Origin: an uncultured Oscillospiraceae bacterium
Lineage (GTDB): Bacteria; Bacillota; Clostridia; Oscillospirales; Oscillospiraceae
Length of the DNA stretch: 64,000 nt
NCBI GenBank assembly: GCA_910579725.1
Contig: CAJTUD010000007.1
Span: forward strand, 1-64,000
Reading direction: 5' to 3'
Positions 51,740 to 60,307 of this stretch are shown here, piece after piece. The position numbers were made by a program, and so were the translations under genes. Each line of letters opens with the position of its first letter. Position 1 is the stretch's first letter. The notes below the pieces were generated by a model. It saw only the letters and a program-made list of their open reading frames with translations, searched no databases and was not told where the DNA came from.

Positions 51740-53011
51740 GTGAACGAATCAAAAAAGGGCCGGCAGCCTCTTGCCGACTGCGTTTTTCGCCCGCTGGCAG
51801 CGGGAGGGTTGATTCTCTGCGCTGCTTTTACCGCCGCAGCTGCCGCCGCCGTCTACCCGTCTGCGCGGGAGGCTGCCTGTCTCGGCTGGCTGGTGCTGGG
51901 CGCGGGGACGGTTTTTGTTCTGGTGGGGGGAGGGGTTCTATGGCTGCTCCGCTCTGTCTGTCAACGTTACCTGTCGCCTGTGGCGCAGGCTGCCACAGCT
52001 GCCGCCCAGGCCGCCGCCGGGGATCACTCCGCGGCGCTTTCCTCGATTCCCCGTACCTGCGAGGAAGTCGCACTGCTGCTGGACGCGGCGGAAAATATGG
52101 GGAATCACCGCGCCGGATGCCTGCTTGAAATGGAGGGCGTGCTGCGGCGGATGGGGGACGGGGATCTTTCCGCCCGGCTGCCCTGCGGAAAGGGAGCGGA
52201 GTGCGGAGGCGCCTGCGGCGCATTGGAAGGTATGGCCCAGAGGCTCCGGGGAGCCGTCGGTTCCGTCCGCAGTGCGCTGGGGCAGTTGATAGGCCAGCTG
52301 GACGGGTTGGAGCAGGATATGCGCCGCCTGTCCCAGAGCGGGCAGGACCGCCGGCAGGATCGGGAGGACATGGCCCGCTCCATGGAGCGCTTGAGCAAGC
52401 GGCTTCAGAACCGGGCGGAGGGTGCTCAGGCGGTCAGCGGGGGCGCGGAAGAGCTCTGCCGGTATCTGGAGGACTATGGCAGGCGAATAGAAGAGCTGAC
52501 CCGGTCTGTGGAGCGGATCAGCGACTGTGCCGCAGGGGCTGGAACTATCGTCAAAACCATGGAATCCACTGCGTTTCAATGCAGCGTTCTGGCCCGGACC
52601 GCCTATACGGAGGCTGCCGGAGCGGGAATCAATGGGAAAGGCTTTGCCGTTGTGGCCAGCGAGATGCGAGTGCTGGCCTCCCGCAGCGCTCAGGCGGCTC
52701 AGGAAGCCGCCGCCATGATGGAGGAGATGGAGCGTACCATCCGGGAGGGTTCCGCCCTGACCGCAAAGGCTTCCCGGGAACTCTGGGGTGTTTCCGGCAG
52801 CAGCGAGGAGCTGCGCCGCCGGGCTGCCGGAGCAGCGCAGGAGGCCAGGGAGGTCAGGGAGGAGCAGAAAGCTGTCTGTCAGGCTGCGAGGTTTTCCGCC
52901 AGAGAGGAGGAGAATCAACTGCTGGCCGCTCGCGCCGCCGCGTCCGCATCCATCCTGAAGGAACGCGCCGGGCGGCTCCGGGAGACGCTGCGGGTGTTTC
53001 GGCTGAGCTGA
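51740..53011 (+). CDS. chemoreceptor-like methyl-accepting protein with degenerate signalling tip
   Basis: 423 aa. Two N-terminal membrane helices (about 20-42 and 48-72), an Ala-rich HAMP-like and coiled-coil region, then an MCP signal domain about 220-415. The hairpin tip EAAGAGINGKGFAVVASEMRVLA aligns to the usual EAARAGEHGKGFAVVA...EVRKLA, but several conserved residues differ (no NAAIEAARAGE). No sensor domain and no che genes nearby. GTG 51740 with GGGGCAGTGG. A weak TAGCAT-17-TACAAT (51676-51704) lies upstream. Confidence 0.8.
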   Translation: MNESKKGRQPLADCVFRPLAAGGLILCAAFTAAAAAAVYPSAREAACLGWLVLGAGTVFVLVGGGVLWLLRSVCQRYLSPVAQAATAAAQAAAGDHSAALSSIPRTCEEVALLLDAAENMGNHRAGCLLEMEGVLRRMGDGDLSARLPCGKGAECGGACGALEGMAQRLRGAVGSVRSALGQLIGQLDGLEQDMRRLSQSGQDRRQDREDMARSMERLSKRLQNRAEGAQAVSGGAEELCRYLEDYGRRIEELTRSVERISDCAAGAGTIVKTMESTAFQCSVLARTAYTEAAGAGINGKGFAVVASEMRVLASRSAQAAQEAAAMMEEMERTIREGSALTAKASRELWGVSGSSEELRRRAAGAAQEAREVREEQKAVCQAARFSAREEENQLLAARAAASASILKERAGRLRETLRVFRLS

Positions 53012-53087
53012 TGCTTTGCTGTGTTTTTGATCAAAGAGCAGCATAATTTTTCTTCGGGAAAGAATCATGATGTCCCGTAGACTGCGG

Positions 53088-53118
53088 GACCCCGGCGCAC
53101 ACACGCCGGGGTCTTTTG
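53088..53118 (+). terminator. terminator after the MCP-like gene
   Basis: GACCCCGGC/GCCGGGGTC (53088-53096, 53105-53113), loop GCACACAC, then TTTTG. Lies between two convergent genes. Confidence 0.85.
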
Positions 53119-53125
53119 CACCCTG

Positions 53126-54208
53126 TCAGATGTAGTTTTCCGCGCACAGCAGTTCCGCCAGCAGTACCGCGCCGCCGGCCGCGCCGCGCAGTGTATTGTG
53201 GCTGAGACAGACAAACTTGTAATCGTACTGTGTGTCGGGCCGCAGACGGCCCACGGATACCGCCATGCCGCGTTCAAGCATTCGGTCCAGACGGGTCTGG
53301 GGACGGTCGGACTCCTCGAAATAGTGGAGAAACTGCTTGGGGGCGGAGGGGAGACTCAGCTCCTGGGCGCGGCCGGAGAAATTGGCCCAATCGGCCTTGA
53401 TCTCCTCCATGGAAGGCTTGTGGCCCTCCTGGAACTTCATGAAGCAGGCAGCCATGTGGCCGTCCTGGCACGCCACCCGGAAGCACTGGGCGGTGATGGC
53501 CGGGGACTGGGCCAGGGTCAATTTACCGTCTGCCACCGTACCCCACAGCTTCATGGGCTCCCGCTCGCTCTTCTCCTCCTCGCCGCCGATGTAAGGGATG
53601 CAGTTGTCTGCCATCTCCGGCCAGCGCTCAAAGGTTTTTCCAGCGCCGGAAATGGCCTGATATGTACACACCAGTGCCCGGTCCAGACCGTATTTCCGCA
53701 GAGGATGGAGCGCGGGAACGTAGGACTGGAGGGAGCAGTTGGATTTCACAGCAATAAAGCCCCGCTTGGTACCCAGGCGTTTGCGCTGGGCGTCAATGAG
53801 GCGGATGTGGTCTGCGTTGATCTCCGGGACCACCATGGGAACATCCTCAGTCCAGCGGTGGGCGCTGTTGTTGGACACCACGGGGCATTCCAGACGGGCG
53901 TACCGTTCCTCCAGAGCCTGGATCTCCTCTTTTTTCATATCCACGGCGCAAAAAACAAAATCCACCATGGCGGCCAGCTTCTCCGCATCGGCGCCGGCGT
54001 CCATGACCACCAGATTTTTCGCCTCCTGGGGCATGGGAGCTTCCATGGCCCACCGGCCCGCCACGGCCTCCTCGTAGGTCTTTCCGGCGCTGCGTGCGCT
54101 GGCTGCCACAGCGGTGAGCCGGAACCAGGGATGCCCTTCCATCAATGTAACAAAACGCTGGCCCACCATCCCGGTGCAGCCGATGATCCCAACGCGATAC
54201 TCCTTCAT
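53126..54208 (-). CDS. asd: aspartate-semialdehyde dehydrogenase
   Basis: 360 aa. NADP-binding GIIGCTGMVGQRF, catalytic Cys in KSNCSLQ, and the family HMAACF(M)KFQEG region. It belongs to the longer archaeal/Clostridia type. Reduces aspartyl phosphate in the lysine, methionine and threonine pathways. ATG 54208 is behind GGAGGTTTTTATC; an open frame to 54358 lacks support. Divergent from spoIID/lytB. Confidence 0.96.
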   Translation of the reverse strand: MKEYRVGIIGCTGMVGQRFVTLMEGHPWFRLTAVAASARSAGKTYEEAVAGRWAMEAPMPQEAKNLVVMDAGADAEKLAAMVDFVFCAVDMKKEEIQALEERYARLECPVVSNNSAHRWTEDVPMVVPEINADHIRLIDAQRKRLGTKRGFIAVKSNCSLQSYVPALHPLRKYGLDRALVCTYQAISGAGKTFERWPEMADNCIPYIGGEEEKSEREPMKLWGTVADGKLTLAQSPAITAQCFRVACQDGHMAACFMKFQEGHKPSMEEIKADWANFSGRAQELSLPSAPKQFLHYFEESDRPQTRLDRMLERGMAVSVGRLRPDTQYDYKFVCLSHNTLRGAAGGAVLLAELLCAENYI

Positions 54209-54268
54209 GATAAAAACCTCCAGCAGAAATTGGCAGGGGCAGAAGAGGGAAAACTGTCGAATCCTGGG

Positions 54269-54297
54269 TTGAAAAATTCCCCGACCCCGTGTATACT
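54269..54297 (+). promoter_or_regulatory. promoter of the spoIID/lytB gene
   Basis: TTGAAA (54269-54274), 17-base spacer, TATACT (54292-54297), in the asd divergent spacer. Good match. Confidence 0.75.
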
Positions 54298-54392
54298 GTA
54301 ACATGATATGTGGTCCCCTGATGGGACGTACCGTATTTTCATACCACATTTTTTGCACCGTGTCAACCGTTTTCGCCCCTTATGGAGGTATC

Positions 54393-56075
54393 ATGAAGAA
54401 GTTTTTATGTACTTTTTTTCTTTGTATGCTGACTGCGGTCACTTTGACCGCTTCTGCCTTTGCCGCGGAGGACATTATCAAGGCCGGTCTCTATTTCGGC
54501 AGCGAGGCGCTTTATTCCGCCAACTTGGAAAACTACGAAGGCTCCGGCTATTTTCTGGGATGGTTTGATGAGGACACCCGGGAATTTACCAGAATCGGTG
54601 CACTGGCGGAAACCGCCATCTCCATGACTGCCGACAGCACCATTTACCGCAGCGGAAAGACCTGCTCCCCTGCCAGATCCGCGCAGACGGATGGAGTGAT
54701 CGGCGGCTATCATGTGCAGCTGCGGGAGGAATTCCCATCCTTTGACGAGGCTGCTTACGCTGCGGAGCAGCTGCCCGGCGCGTTTCCGGCGTTTATCAAC
54801 AACGTTTACCGGGTCCGTATGGGCAGCTTTGTCTCCCGGGAGGAGGCGGAGGTTGCCGCGGCCACCTACTCCACCCGCAGCTGGCTGGATCGGTACGGCA
54901 TGAACCGGGCGGTTTCCGGAGATGTGATATCCCCCAGCGCCACCGGCGTGACGGTGACTGTCACGGGTACGGATCAAGTTTTGTTCGAGTTTGACTGCTC
55001 CGGCGCAAAGAGCCTGGGGATTCAGCCCAACGCCGGGGCGGGGAAGGCCCAGACCTGGTTTAAGGGATATCGCTGGTACGGCGCCTTCGAGTACCGCCGG
55101 AGCACCGGAGGCAACCTGAATGTTATCAATGTGGTGTCTCTGGACGACTATGTCCGGGGGGTGCTGCCCTATGAGATGAGCCCCGTGTGGCCGCTGGAGG
55201 CGCTGAAGGCCCAGGCAGTCTGTGCCCGGACCTATGCTTTGCTGCCCAGCAAGCATTATGACAGTTACCGCTTTGATGTGTGCAACACCACAGACTGTCA
55301 GGTCTATCAGGGCGTCAATCTGGCCAGCAGCGTGACGGATCAGGCGGTGCAGGAGACGGCAGGAATTGTGGCCCGTTATGAAGGAAAGTACGCGGAAACC
55401 TACTATTGCTCTGCCAACGGCGGCGCTTCCGAGTCTTCGGAGAACGTGTGGTCCCATCCGGTGCCCTATCTGGTGGGGAAGGAGGACCCCTATGAGAAGC
55501 TTACCAGCATTCCGGATTACCAGTATACCATTACATACACTTACAGCCAGCTGACCAGCCGCCTGAAGGAAAAGGGCCACGCCATCGGTCAGGTATCCTC
55601 CGCCTATGTCTCCAAAACCACCCCTACTGGAAATGTGGCGGAGATCACCTTCCGGGATACTGCGGGAAAGACGGTGGTCCTGACAAAGGAGGCTTGCCGC
55701 TGGACGCTGGATACCAAGAGCATGCGCTTTATGATTTCCGGCGGCGGCAGCGGCGGAGGGGGGTGGGCGGTCAACCGCTCCGGCGCTGTTTTGTCCAGCC
55801 TCAGCGATGCCTATACCGTTTCCGGTAAAGGACTGGTAGGCATCTTCGGCGGGGGGACCGCTTATGCAATCACTTCCTCCGGGACCTCCGTTCTTCCGCC
55901 GGCGGCGGGAACCGCCGGGACGGGAAACGGAATTACCATCACCGGTACCGGCTGGGGCCACGGCGTAGGCATGAGCCAATATGGGGCCAAGGCCATGGCG
56001 GAGCAGGGGTATACTTATGAGGATATTCTGCTATTCTACTATACGGGGATCACGCTGGAAAGGATTGTCCCTTAG
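54393..56075 (+). CDS. secreted SpoIID/LytB domain protein
   Basis: 560 aa. Signal peptide 1-25. Residues about 60-180 form an N-terminal domain that includes a SPOR-like stretch (YRVRMGSFVSREEAEVAAA); residues 230-560 form the SpoIID/LytB amidase-enhancer domain (VVSLDDYVRGVLPYEMSPVWPLEALKAQAVCARTYAL, GWGHGVGMSQYGA). A Gly-rich insert and a beta-rich segment at about 445-515 split the last block from the core. In sporulating Firmicutes SpoIID remodels peptidoglycan; here it may act in sporulation or division. ATG 54393 behind GGAGG. Confidence 0.9.
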   Translation: MKKFLCTFFLCMLTAVTLTASAFAAEDIIKAGLYFGSEALYSANLENYEGSGYFLGWFDEDTREFTRIGALAETAISMTADSTIYRSGKTCSPARSAQTDGVIGGYHVQLREEFPSFDEAAYAAEQLPGAFPAFINNVYRVRMGSFVSREEAEVAAATYSTRSWLDRYGMNRAVSGDVISPSATGVTVTVTGTDQVLFEFDCSGAKSLGIQPNAGAGKAQTWFKGYRWYGAFEYRRSTGGNLNVINVVSLDDYVRGVLPYEMSPVWPLEALKAQAVCARTYALLPSKHYDSYRFDVCNTTDCQVYQGVNLASSVTDQAVQETAGIVARYEGKYAETYYCSANGGASESSENVWSHPVPYLVGKEDPYEKLTSIPDYQYTITYTYSQLTSRLKEKGHAIGQVSSAYVSKTTPTGNVAEITFRDTAGKTVVLTKEACRWTLDTKSMRFMISGGGSGGGGWAVNRSGAVLSSLSDAYTVSGKGLVGIFGGGTAYAITSSGTSVLPPAAGTAGTGNGITITGTGWGHGVGMSQYGAKAMAEQGYTYEDILLFYYTGITLERIVP

Positions 56076-56092
56076 GAGGTGGAAAACGTCCG

Positions 56093-56497
56093 ATGACAGA
56101 ATATCGCAAATTTGGAGCAGCAGGGCTGTCCCGTGTGCGGGCGCTGTACGAGGATTCCGGATGGCTGGCCTATCTGGGCGCTCCGGACAAACTGGCGCGG
56201 GCCTTTGCCGGATCTCTTTTCGTTCTCGGTGCCTTTCGGGATGGTGTATTGATAGGGTTTATCCGGTGCGTAGGAGATGGAGAGCATATCGTCTACGTAC
56301 AGGATCTGATCGTGGACAAGGCGTACCGGCGTCAAGGGATCGGGAGAACTTTGCTGCGGAAGGCGAGGGAAACATACCGGCATGTCCGTACGTTTCTTCT
56401 GATAACAGATGCCTCTGATGAGAACGCCAATGCTTTTTATCAAACCATCAAAATGAAATCCTGTGAGGATGCAGGGCTGACCGGTTATCTTGGGTAA
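56093..56497 (+). CDS. GNAT family N-acetyltransferase
   Basis: 134 aa. GNAT motif A: IVDKAYRRQGIGRTLLRKA, and the beta strand YVQDLIV before it. Small single domain. ATG 56093 is 17 bases after spoIID/lytB with AGGAGG. Substrate unknown. Confidence 0.9.
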   Translation: MTEYRKFGAAGLSRVRALYEDSGWLAYLGAPDKLARAFAGSLFVLGAFRDGVLIGFIRCVGDGEHIVYVQDLIVDKAYRRQGIGRTLLRKARETYRHVRTFLLITDASDENANAFYQTIKMKSCEDAGLTGYLG

Positions 56498-56522
56498 GAG
56501 CAGCTCTGGAAAGGAAGCGCCA

Positions 56523-57563
56523 TTGAAAACACATGATTTTTACTACGATCTTCCCCCCGAGCTCATTGCCCAGACTCCCATTGAGCGCCGGGACGCCTCC
56601 CGGCTGCTGGCTCTGGACAAAGCGGCAGGAACGTGGGAGCACCGGCATTTTTATGAGCTGCCTTCGCTGCTGCGTCCGGGGGACTGCCTGATTATGAACG
56701 ACTCCCGGGTGCTGCCTGCCCGGCTGCTGGGCAGCCGGGTGGGGAAGGACGGGACTTTGGGCGGAGCCTGCGAGGTGCTGCTGCTCATCGACCGGGGGGA
56801 AAATGTCTGGGAGTGTCTGGTGCGTCCGGGGAAGAAGCTGCGCACCGGCGCAAGAGTGTCTTTTGGAACCACCGGAGAGCTGACGGGAGAAATTTTAGGC
56901 GAAGTGGGGGGGGGCAACCGGCTGGTCCGCTTTGCTTGCCAGGGAATTTTCCTGGAGGTGCTGGAACGGCTGGGGAGAATGCCCCTGCCGCCCTATATCA
57001 AAGCGGAGCTTCAGGACCGGGAGCGGTATCAGACGGTGTACTCCCGGGTGTCCGGCTCCGCCGCCGCGCCTACGGCGGGACTGCATTTTACGCAGGAACT
57101 GATAGAGGAGATCTGTGCTCTGGGCGTGAATATCGGCTATGTGACTCTGCACGTTGGTCTGGGAACCTTCCGCCCGGTGAAGGAGGAGGAAATTGCCGAT
57201 CATGACATGCACAGTGAATATTGTGTGATTTCCCAGGAAACGGCAGATCTGATTAACCGGACCAAGGCTGGGGGAGGGAGGGTGATCTGCGTGGGCACCA
57301 CCTCCTGCCGGACTGTTGAAAGCTGGGCGGATGAATCGGGATATTTGGAGGCAAAGGCCGGATGGACCAATATTTTTATCTATCCGGGCTACAAGTTCAA
57401 GGTGCTCGACGGGCTGATTACCAATTTTCACCTGCCGGAGAGCACGCTGATTATGCTGGTGTCCGCGCTGGCGGGCCGGGAGAGGGTGCTGAAGGCTTAT
57501 GAAGAGGCCGTGAGGGAACGGTACCGGTTCTTCTCCTTTGGGGATGCGATGTTTATTTATTAA
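56523..57563 (+). CDS. queA: S-adenosylmethionine:tRNA ribosyltransferase-isomerase
   Basis: 346 aa. Adds the cyclopentene ring from SAM to preQ1-tRNA on the queuosine path. DFYYDLPPELIAQ start, NDSRVLPARL, APTAGLHFT, HVGLGTFRPV and NFHLPESTLIMLVSAL. TTG 56523 (AAAGGA seven bases before) gives the family start; the frame extends to 56490, overlapping the GNAT stop. Followed by tgt. Confidence 0.95.
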   Translation: MKTHDFYYDLPPELIAQTPIERRDASRLLALDKAAGTWEHRHFYELPSLLRPGDCLIMNDSRVLPARLLGSRVGKDGTLGGACEVLLLIDRGENVWECLVRPGKKLRTGARVSFGTTGELTGEILGEVGGGNRLVRFACQGIFLEVLERLGRMPLPPYIKAELQDRERYQTVYSRVSGSAAAPTAGLHFTQELIEEICALGVNIGYVTLHVGLGTFRPVKEEEIADHDMHSEYCVISQETADLINRTKAGGGRVICVGTTSCRTVESWADESGYLEAKAGWTNIFIYPGYKFKVLDGLITNFHLPESTLIMLVSALAGRERVLKAYEEAVRERYRFFSFGDAMFIY

Positions 57564-57575
57564 GGAGGTTCTATT

Positions 57576-57803
57576 ATGCTCTCGCTTCTGAAAGGCCATG
57601 TCAGCGATGCGGCGGCACCGTTTATCTTTGTGGCGCTGTTTCTGATCATTGGCGGCGCAGCTTTGTGGCTGACGCCCCGTCTGGCCAGATGGATGGATGA
57701 AAGGGCCGCCGCCCATAAGGGATATTATGACGGCATGCTCACCGAGGACCCCAACGAGACTGCGGAGGAAGAGGGGGAGAAGCCGGATGAAAAAGCTTCG
57801 TGA
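57576..57803 (+). CDS. small membrane protein between queA and tgt
   Basis: 75 aa. One membrane helix (FIFVALFLIIGGAALWLTP, about 17-35), basic patch, then an acidic tail (TAEEEGEKPDE). AGGAGG precedes ATG 57576. No recognised family; occupies a place where yajC might be expected, but it is not YajC. Confidence 0.65.
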   Translation: MLSLLKGHVSDAAAPFIFVALFLIIGGAALWLTPRLARWMDERAAAHKGYYDGMLTEDPNETAEEEGEKPDEKAS

Positions 57804-57924
57804 TCTGCTCAATACCGGGTCCAGGCCGGAGGCGCTGGCGGGCGCGGCGGAAGGAGTGCGCAAAAGCCTCCCGCCCCCGGAGCGAAAGGCGGAACGGAAA
57901 TCCTGGTTCCGCGCTTTGCGGTGA
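57787..57924 (+). CDS. 45-aa basic small ORF overlapping the previous gene
   Basis: 45 aa, MKKLRDLL... basic and Pro-rich, ending WFRALR. ATG 57787 lies within the preceding gene (17-base overlap) with GGGGGAG at the right distance. May be real or a coupled byproduct. Confidence 0.45.
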   Translation: MKKLRDLLNTGSRPEALAGAAEGVRKSLPPPERKAERKSWFRALR

Positions 57925-58004
57925 GAGTCAGACGCAGGCAAGCGTTCTTTTTGAGACTTTTTCTGAAGAAAAAGTGGAAGTTACACAAAGTAAAGGAGCA
58001 GTCT

Positions 58005-59138
58005 ATGTTCAAGGTCATCAAACAGGAGGGCCGCGCCCGGCGGGGACAGTTTTCCTGTGCCCACGGCGGGACGGTACAGACGCCCGTCTTCATGAACGTC
58101 GGTACACAGGGGGCCATCAAAGGCGCGGTCAGCGCCCTTGATCTGAAGGATCTCAAATGTCAGATTGAGCTGAGCAACACCTACCATCTTCACCTCCGGC
58201 CCGGGGATCATGTGGTGCGGGAGCTGGGCGGGCTTCACAAAATGATGAATTGGGATGGGCCTATTCTGACGGATTCCGGCGGCTTCCAGGTGTTTTCCCT
58301 GGCAGGACTGCGGAAGATCACGGAGGAGGGCGTCACGTTTGCTTCTCATATCGACGGCCGGAGAATCTTCATGGGGCCGGAGGAGTCCATGCGGATTCAG
58401 TCCAATCTGGGCAGCGACGTGGCCATGGCCTTCGACGAGTGCGTGGAAAACCCCGCGCCTTACGACTATGTGAAGCAGTCCTGTCAGAGGACGGTGAGAT
58501 GGCTCTGGCGGTGCAAGGAGGAGCACGAGCGGTTAAACGCCCTGCCGGACTGTGTTAATCCGGGACAGATGCTCTTTGGCATCAATCAAGGCGGCACTTA
58601 TGAAGATCTGCGGATCTGGAGCATGCAGGAGAGCGCGAAGGTGAACTGCGACGGTTACGGGATCGGCGGGCTGGCGGTCGGGGAGGAAACGGAGGTCATG
58701 TACCGCATTCTGGATGTGGTGCTGCCCTATGCGCCGGAGGACAAGCCCCGGTATCTCATGGGAGTGGGCACGCCATCCAATATTGTAGAGAGCGTCTGGC
58801 GGGGAGTGGATTTCTTTGACTGCGTCATGCCCGCCCGGAATGCCCGGCATGGGAAGCTTTTTACCTGGAGTGGAAGCCTGAATATCAAAAACGAGAAATA
58901 TAAGACGGATGAGCGCCCCATTGAGCCGGGCTGCGGCTGCCCCGCCTGCCGGAACTTTTCCAGGGCATATCTCCGGCACCTTTTCAAAGCGGAGGAGATG
59001 CTGGCCATGCGTCTGGCGGTGATGCACAACCTGTGGTTCTACAACACGCTGATGGAGCGGATCCGGGAGGCGCTGGACGCGGGAGCGTATGGCTCCTTCC
59101 GGGAGGAATACAGCCGGAAGCTGGGAGAGCGGGTGTGA
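58005..59138 (+). CDS. tgt: queuine tRNA-ribosyltransferase
   Basis: 377 aa. Exchanges guanine 34 for preQ1 in tRNA. TQGAIKG, LTDSGGFQVFSL catalytic region, FDECVENP, GGLAVGEETEVMY, and the Cys/His zinc site near the end (CGCPACRNFSRAYLRHL). ATG 58005 with AAAGGAG. Partner of queA in queuosine synthesis. Confidence 0.97.
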   Translation: MFKVIKQEGRARRGQFSCAHGGTVQTPVFMNVGTQGAIKGAVSALDLKDLKCQIELSNTYHLHLRPGDHVVRELGGLHKMMNWDGPILTDSGGFQVFSLAGLRKITEEGVTFASHIDGRRIFMGPEESMRIQSNLGSDVAMAFDECVENPAPYDYVKQSCQRTVRWLWRCKEEHERLNALPDCVNPGQMLFGINQGGTYEDLRIWSMQESAKVNCDGYGIGGLAVGEETEVMYRILDVVLPYAPEDKPRYLMGVGTPSNIVESVWRGVDFFDCVMPARNARHGKLFTWSGSLNIKNEKYKTDERPIEPGCGCPACRNFSRAYLRHLFKAEEMLAMRLAVMHNLWFYNTLMERIREALDAGAYGSFREEYSRKLGERV

Positions 59139-59230
59139 TACTTTTTCTTGGAGGCAACGTGCCGGGAAAAATTTGGCCCGCTTTTCAAACAGACTCTGGG
59201 CATTTTTTTGTAAATCTGTCGAAAAAGTTC

Positions 59231-59259
59231 TTGCTTTTTTCTTTCTGTTGTGATATCCT
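59231..59259 (+). promoter_or_regulatory. promoter of rplS
   Basis: TTGCTT (59231-59236), 17-base spacer, TATCCT (59254-59259). rplS stands alone, away from rimM-trmD. Confidence 0.55.
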
Positions 59260-59264
59260 ATCAT

Positions 59265-59345
59265 GGCAATAAAGGGCGGTCCTCTGTCAAGGAGCGGCGC
59301 GAGACGCGGCCGGCTCCGTCCAAATTGTTAAGAACGCCTATATAT
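59265..59345 (+). promoter_or_regulatory. structured rplS leader
   Basis: About 80-base leader with pairing GGAGC...GCTCC around a GC-rich core (59299-59328 region). Firmicutes L19 genes often carry autoregulatory leaders; whether this is one is not established. Confidence 0.35.
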
Positions 59346-59361
59346 CAGGAGGAAATATTCC

Positions 59362-59700
59362 ATGGATCTCATCAAAGAGCTGACCAAATCTCAGATCAAG
59401 GAAATGCCCGAAGTCCTGGTGGGCGACACCGTGAAGGTGCATGTCAAGGTCAAGGAAGGTACCCGTGAGCGCATCCAGGTCTATGAGGGTACCGTCATCG
59501 CCAAGAAGCATGGCGGCATTGAGGAGACGATCACCGTCCGCCGCGTATCTTACGGCATCGGCGTGGAGAAGGTGTTCCCGCTGCATTCTCCCACCATTGA
59601 CAAGATCGAGGTTGTCCGTCACGGCGTCGTGCGCCGGGCCAAGCTGTACTACCTGCGCGACCGCGTGGGCAAGGCCGCCAAGGTTCGCGAGAAGCTCTGA
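59362..59700 (+). CDS. rplS: 50S ribosomal protein L19
   Basis: 112 aa. VGDTVKVHVKVKEGTRERIQVYEGTVIAKKHGG and the C-terminal RRAKLYYLRDRVGKAAKVREKL identify L19. ATG 59362 behind GGAGG. Typical partners rimM and trmD are not adjacent. Confidence 0.97.
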   Translation: MDLIKELTKSQIKEMPEVLVGDTVKVHVKVKEGTRERIQVYEGTVIAKKHGGIEETITVRRVSYGIGVEKVFPLHSPTIDKIEVVRHGVVRRAKLYYLRDRVGKAAKVREKL

Positions 59701-59709
59701 TAACGCAAA

Positions 59710-59745
59710 AAGTTCCGGCAGGCGTGAGCCTGCCGGACTTTTTTA
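59710..59745. terminator. bidirectional terminator after rplS
   Basis: Stem CCGGCAGGC/GCCTGCCGG (59715-59723, 59728-59736), loop GTGA, flanked by A-rich and T-rich runs, so it serves both rplS and the minus-strand GNAT operon. Confidence 0.85.
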
Positions 59746-59816
59746 CGCTGTCAGGGGGGAAGCGGAGGGGATTCCGCCGCCCGGCGGCGGGAACGGGGGT
59801 GCGGCAGGCGGTTTCG

Positions 59817-60292
59817 TTAGAGATGGCAGATCATCCTGTAGCGGCTGGCCATGGTTCCGTCTGACATTTGCTCTTTTAGCGCTTCTGCGATGGCGAAACC
59901 GCACTTCGCATAGCATTTCTGTGCCGCCAGATTGTCTTGGTTTGTAAACAGCTGGACAGATGTTATCCCTTGGGATTTTAGATGCTCCAGGATCCATTTT
60001 ACCACATACGAACCAGTTGATGAGCAGGCATGAGAGCCGCCATTTTCAGAAATGCCGTGTGACTGTCTGCCAGCAGGCCGTTTACCGCGAACCAGCCCAC
60101 AGGTTGTCCGCTGCTGAAAACAATATACCCCTCTTCGTCTGCATCCTCGTTCCAAGAGGAGACAGCTTCTTCCCAATCCCGTTTTTCCGTAGGGACTTCG
60201 TTTAAGGCTTTCATAACGGAGGGATTGTTCATCAACTGAAACAGGAATTTAGCGTCCTGAACGGTGACAGGTTTGATCTCAATATTTCCCAT
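59817..60292 (-). pseudogene. frameshifted GNAT acetyltransferase
   Basis: The N-terminal half reads from ATG 60292 (IEIKPVTVQDAKFLFQLMNNPS) to a stop at 59999; the C-terminal half (WILEHLKSQGITSVQLFTNQDNLAA...KCGF) continues in another frame to 59817. The break is at about 60005-60020, in the acetyl-CoA loop (AHQ then TGSYVV). One base lost or two gained would restore a normal RimJ-like GNAT of about 158 residues. It is the last gene of the attenuator-controlled operon. A sequencing error is not excluded. Confidence 0.75.
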
Positions 60293-60307
60293 AAGATGCC
60301 GCCCTCT

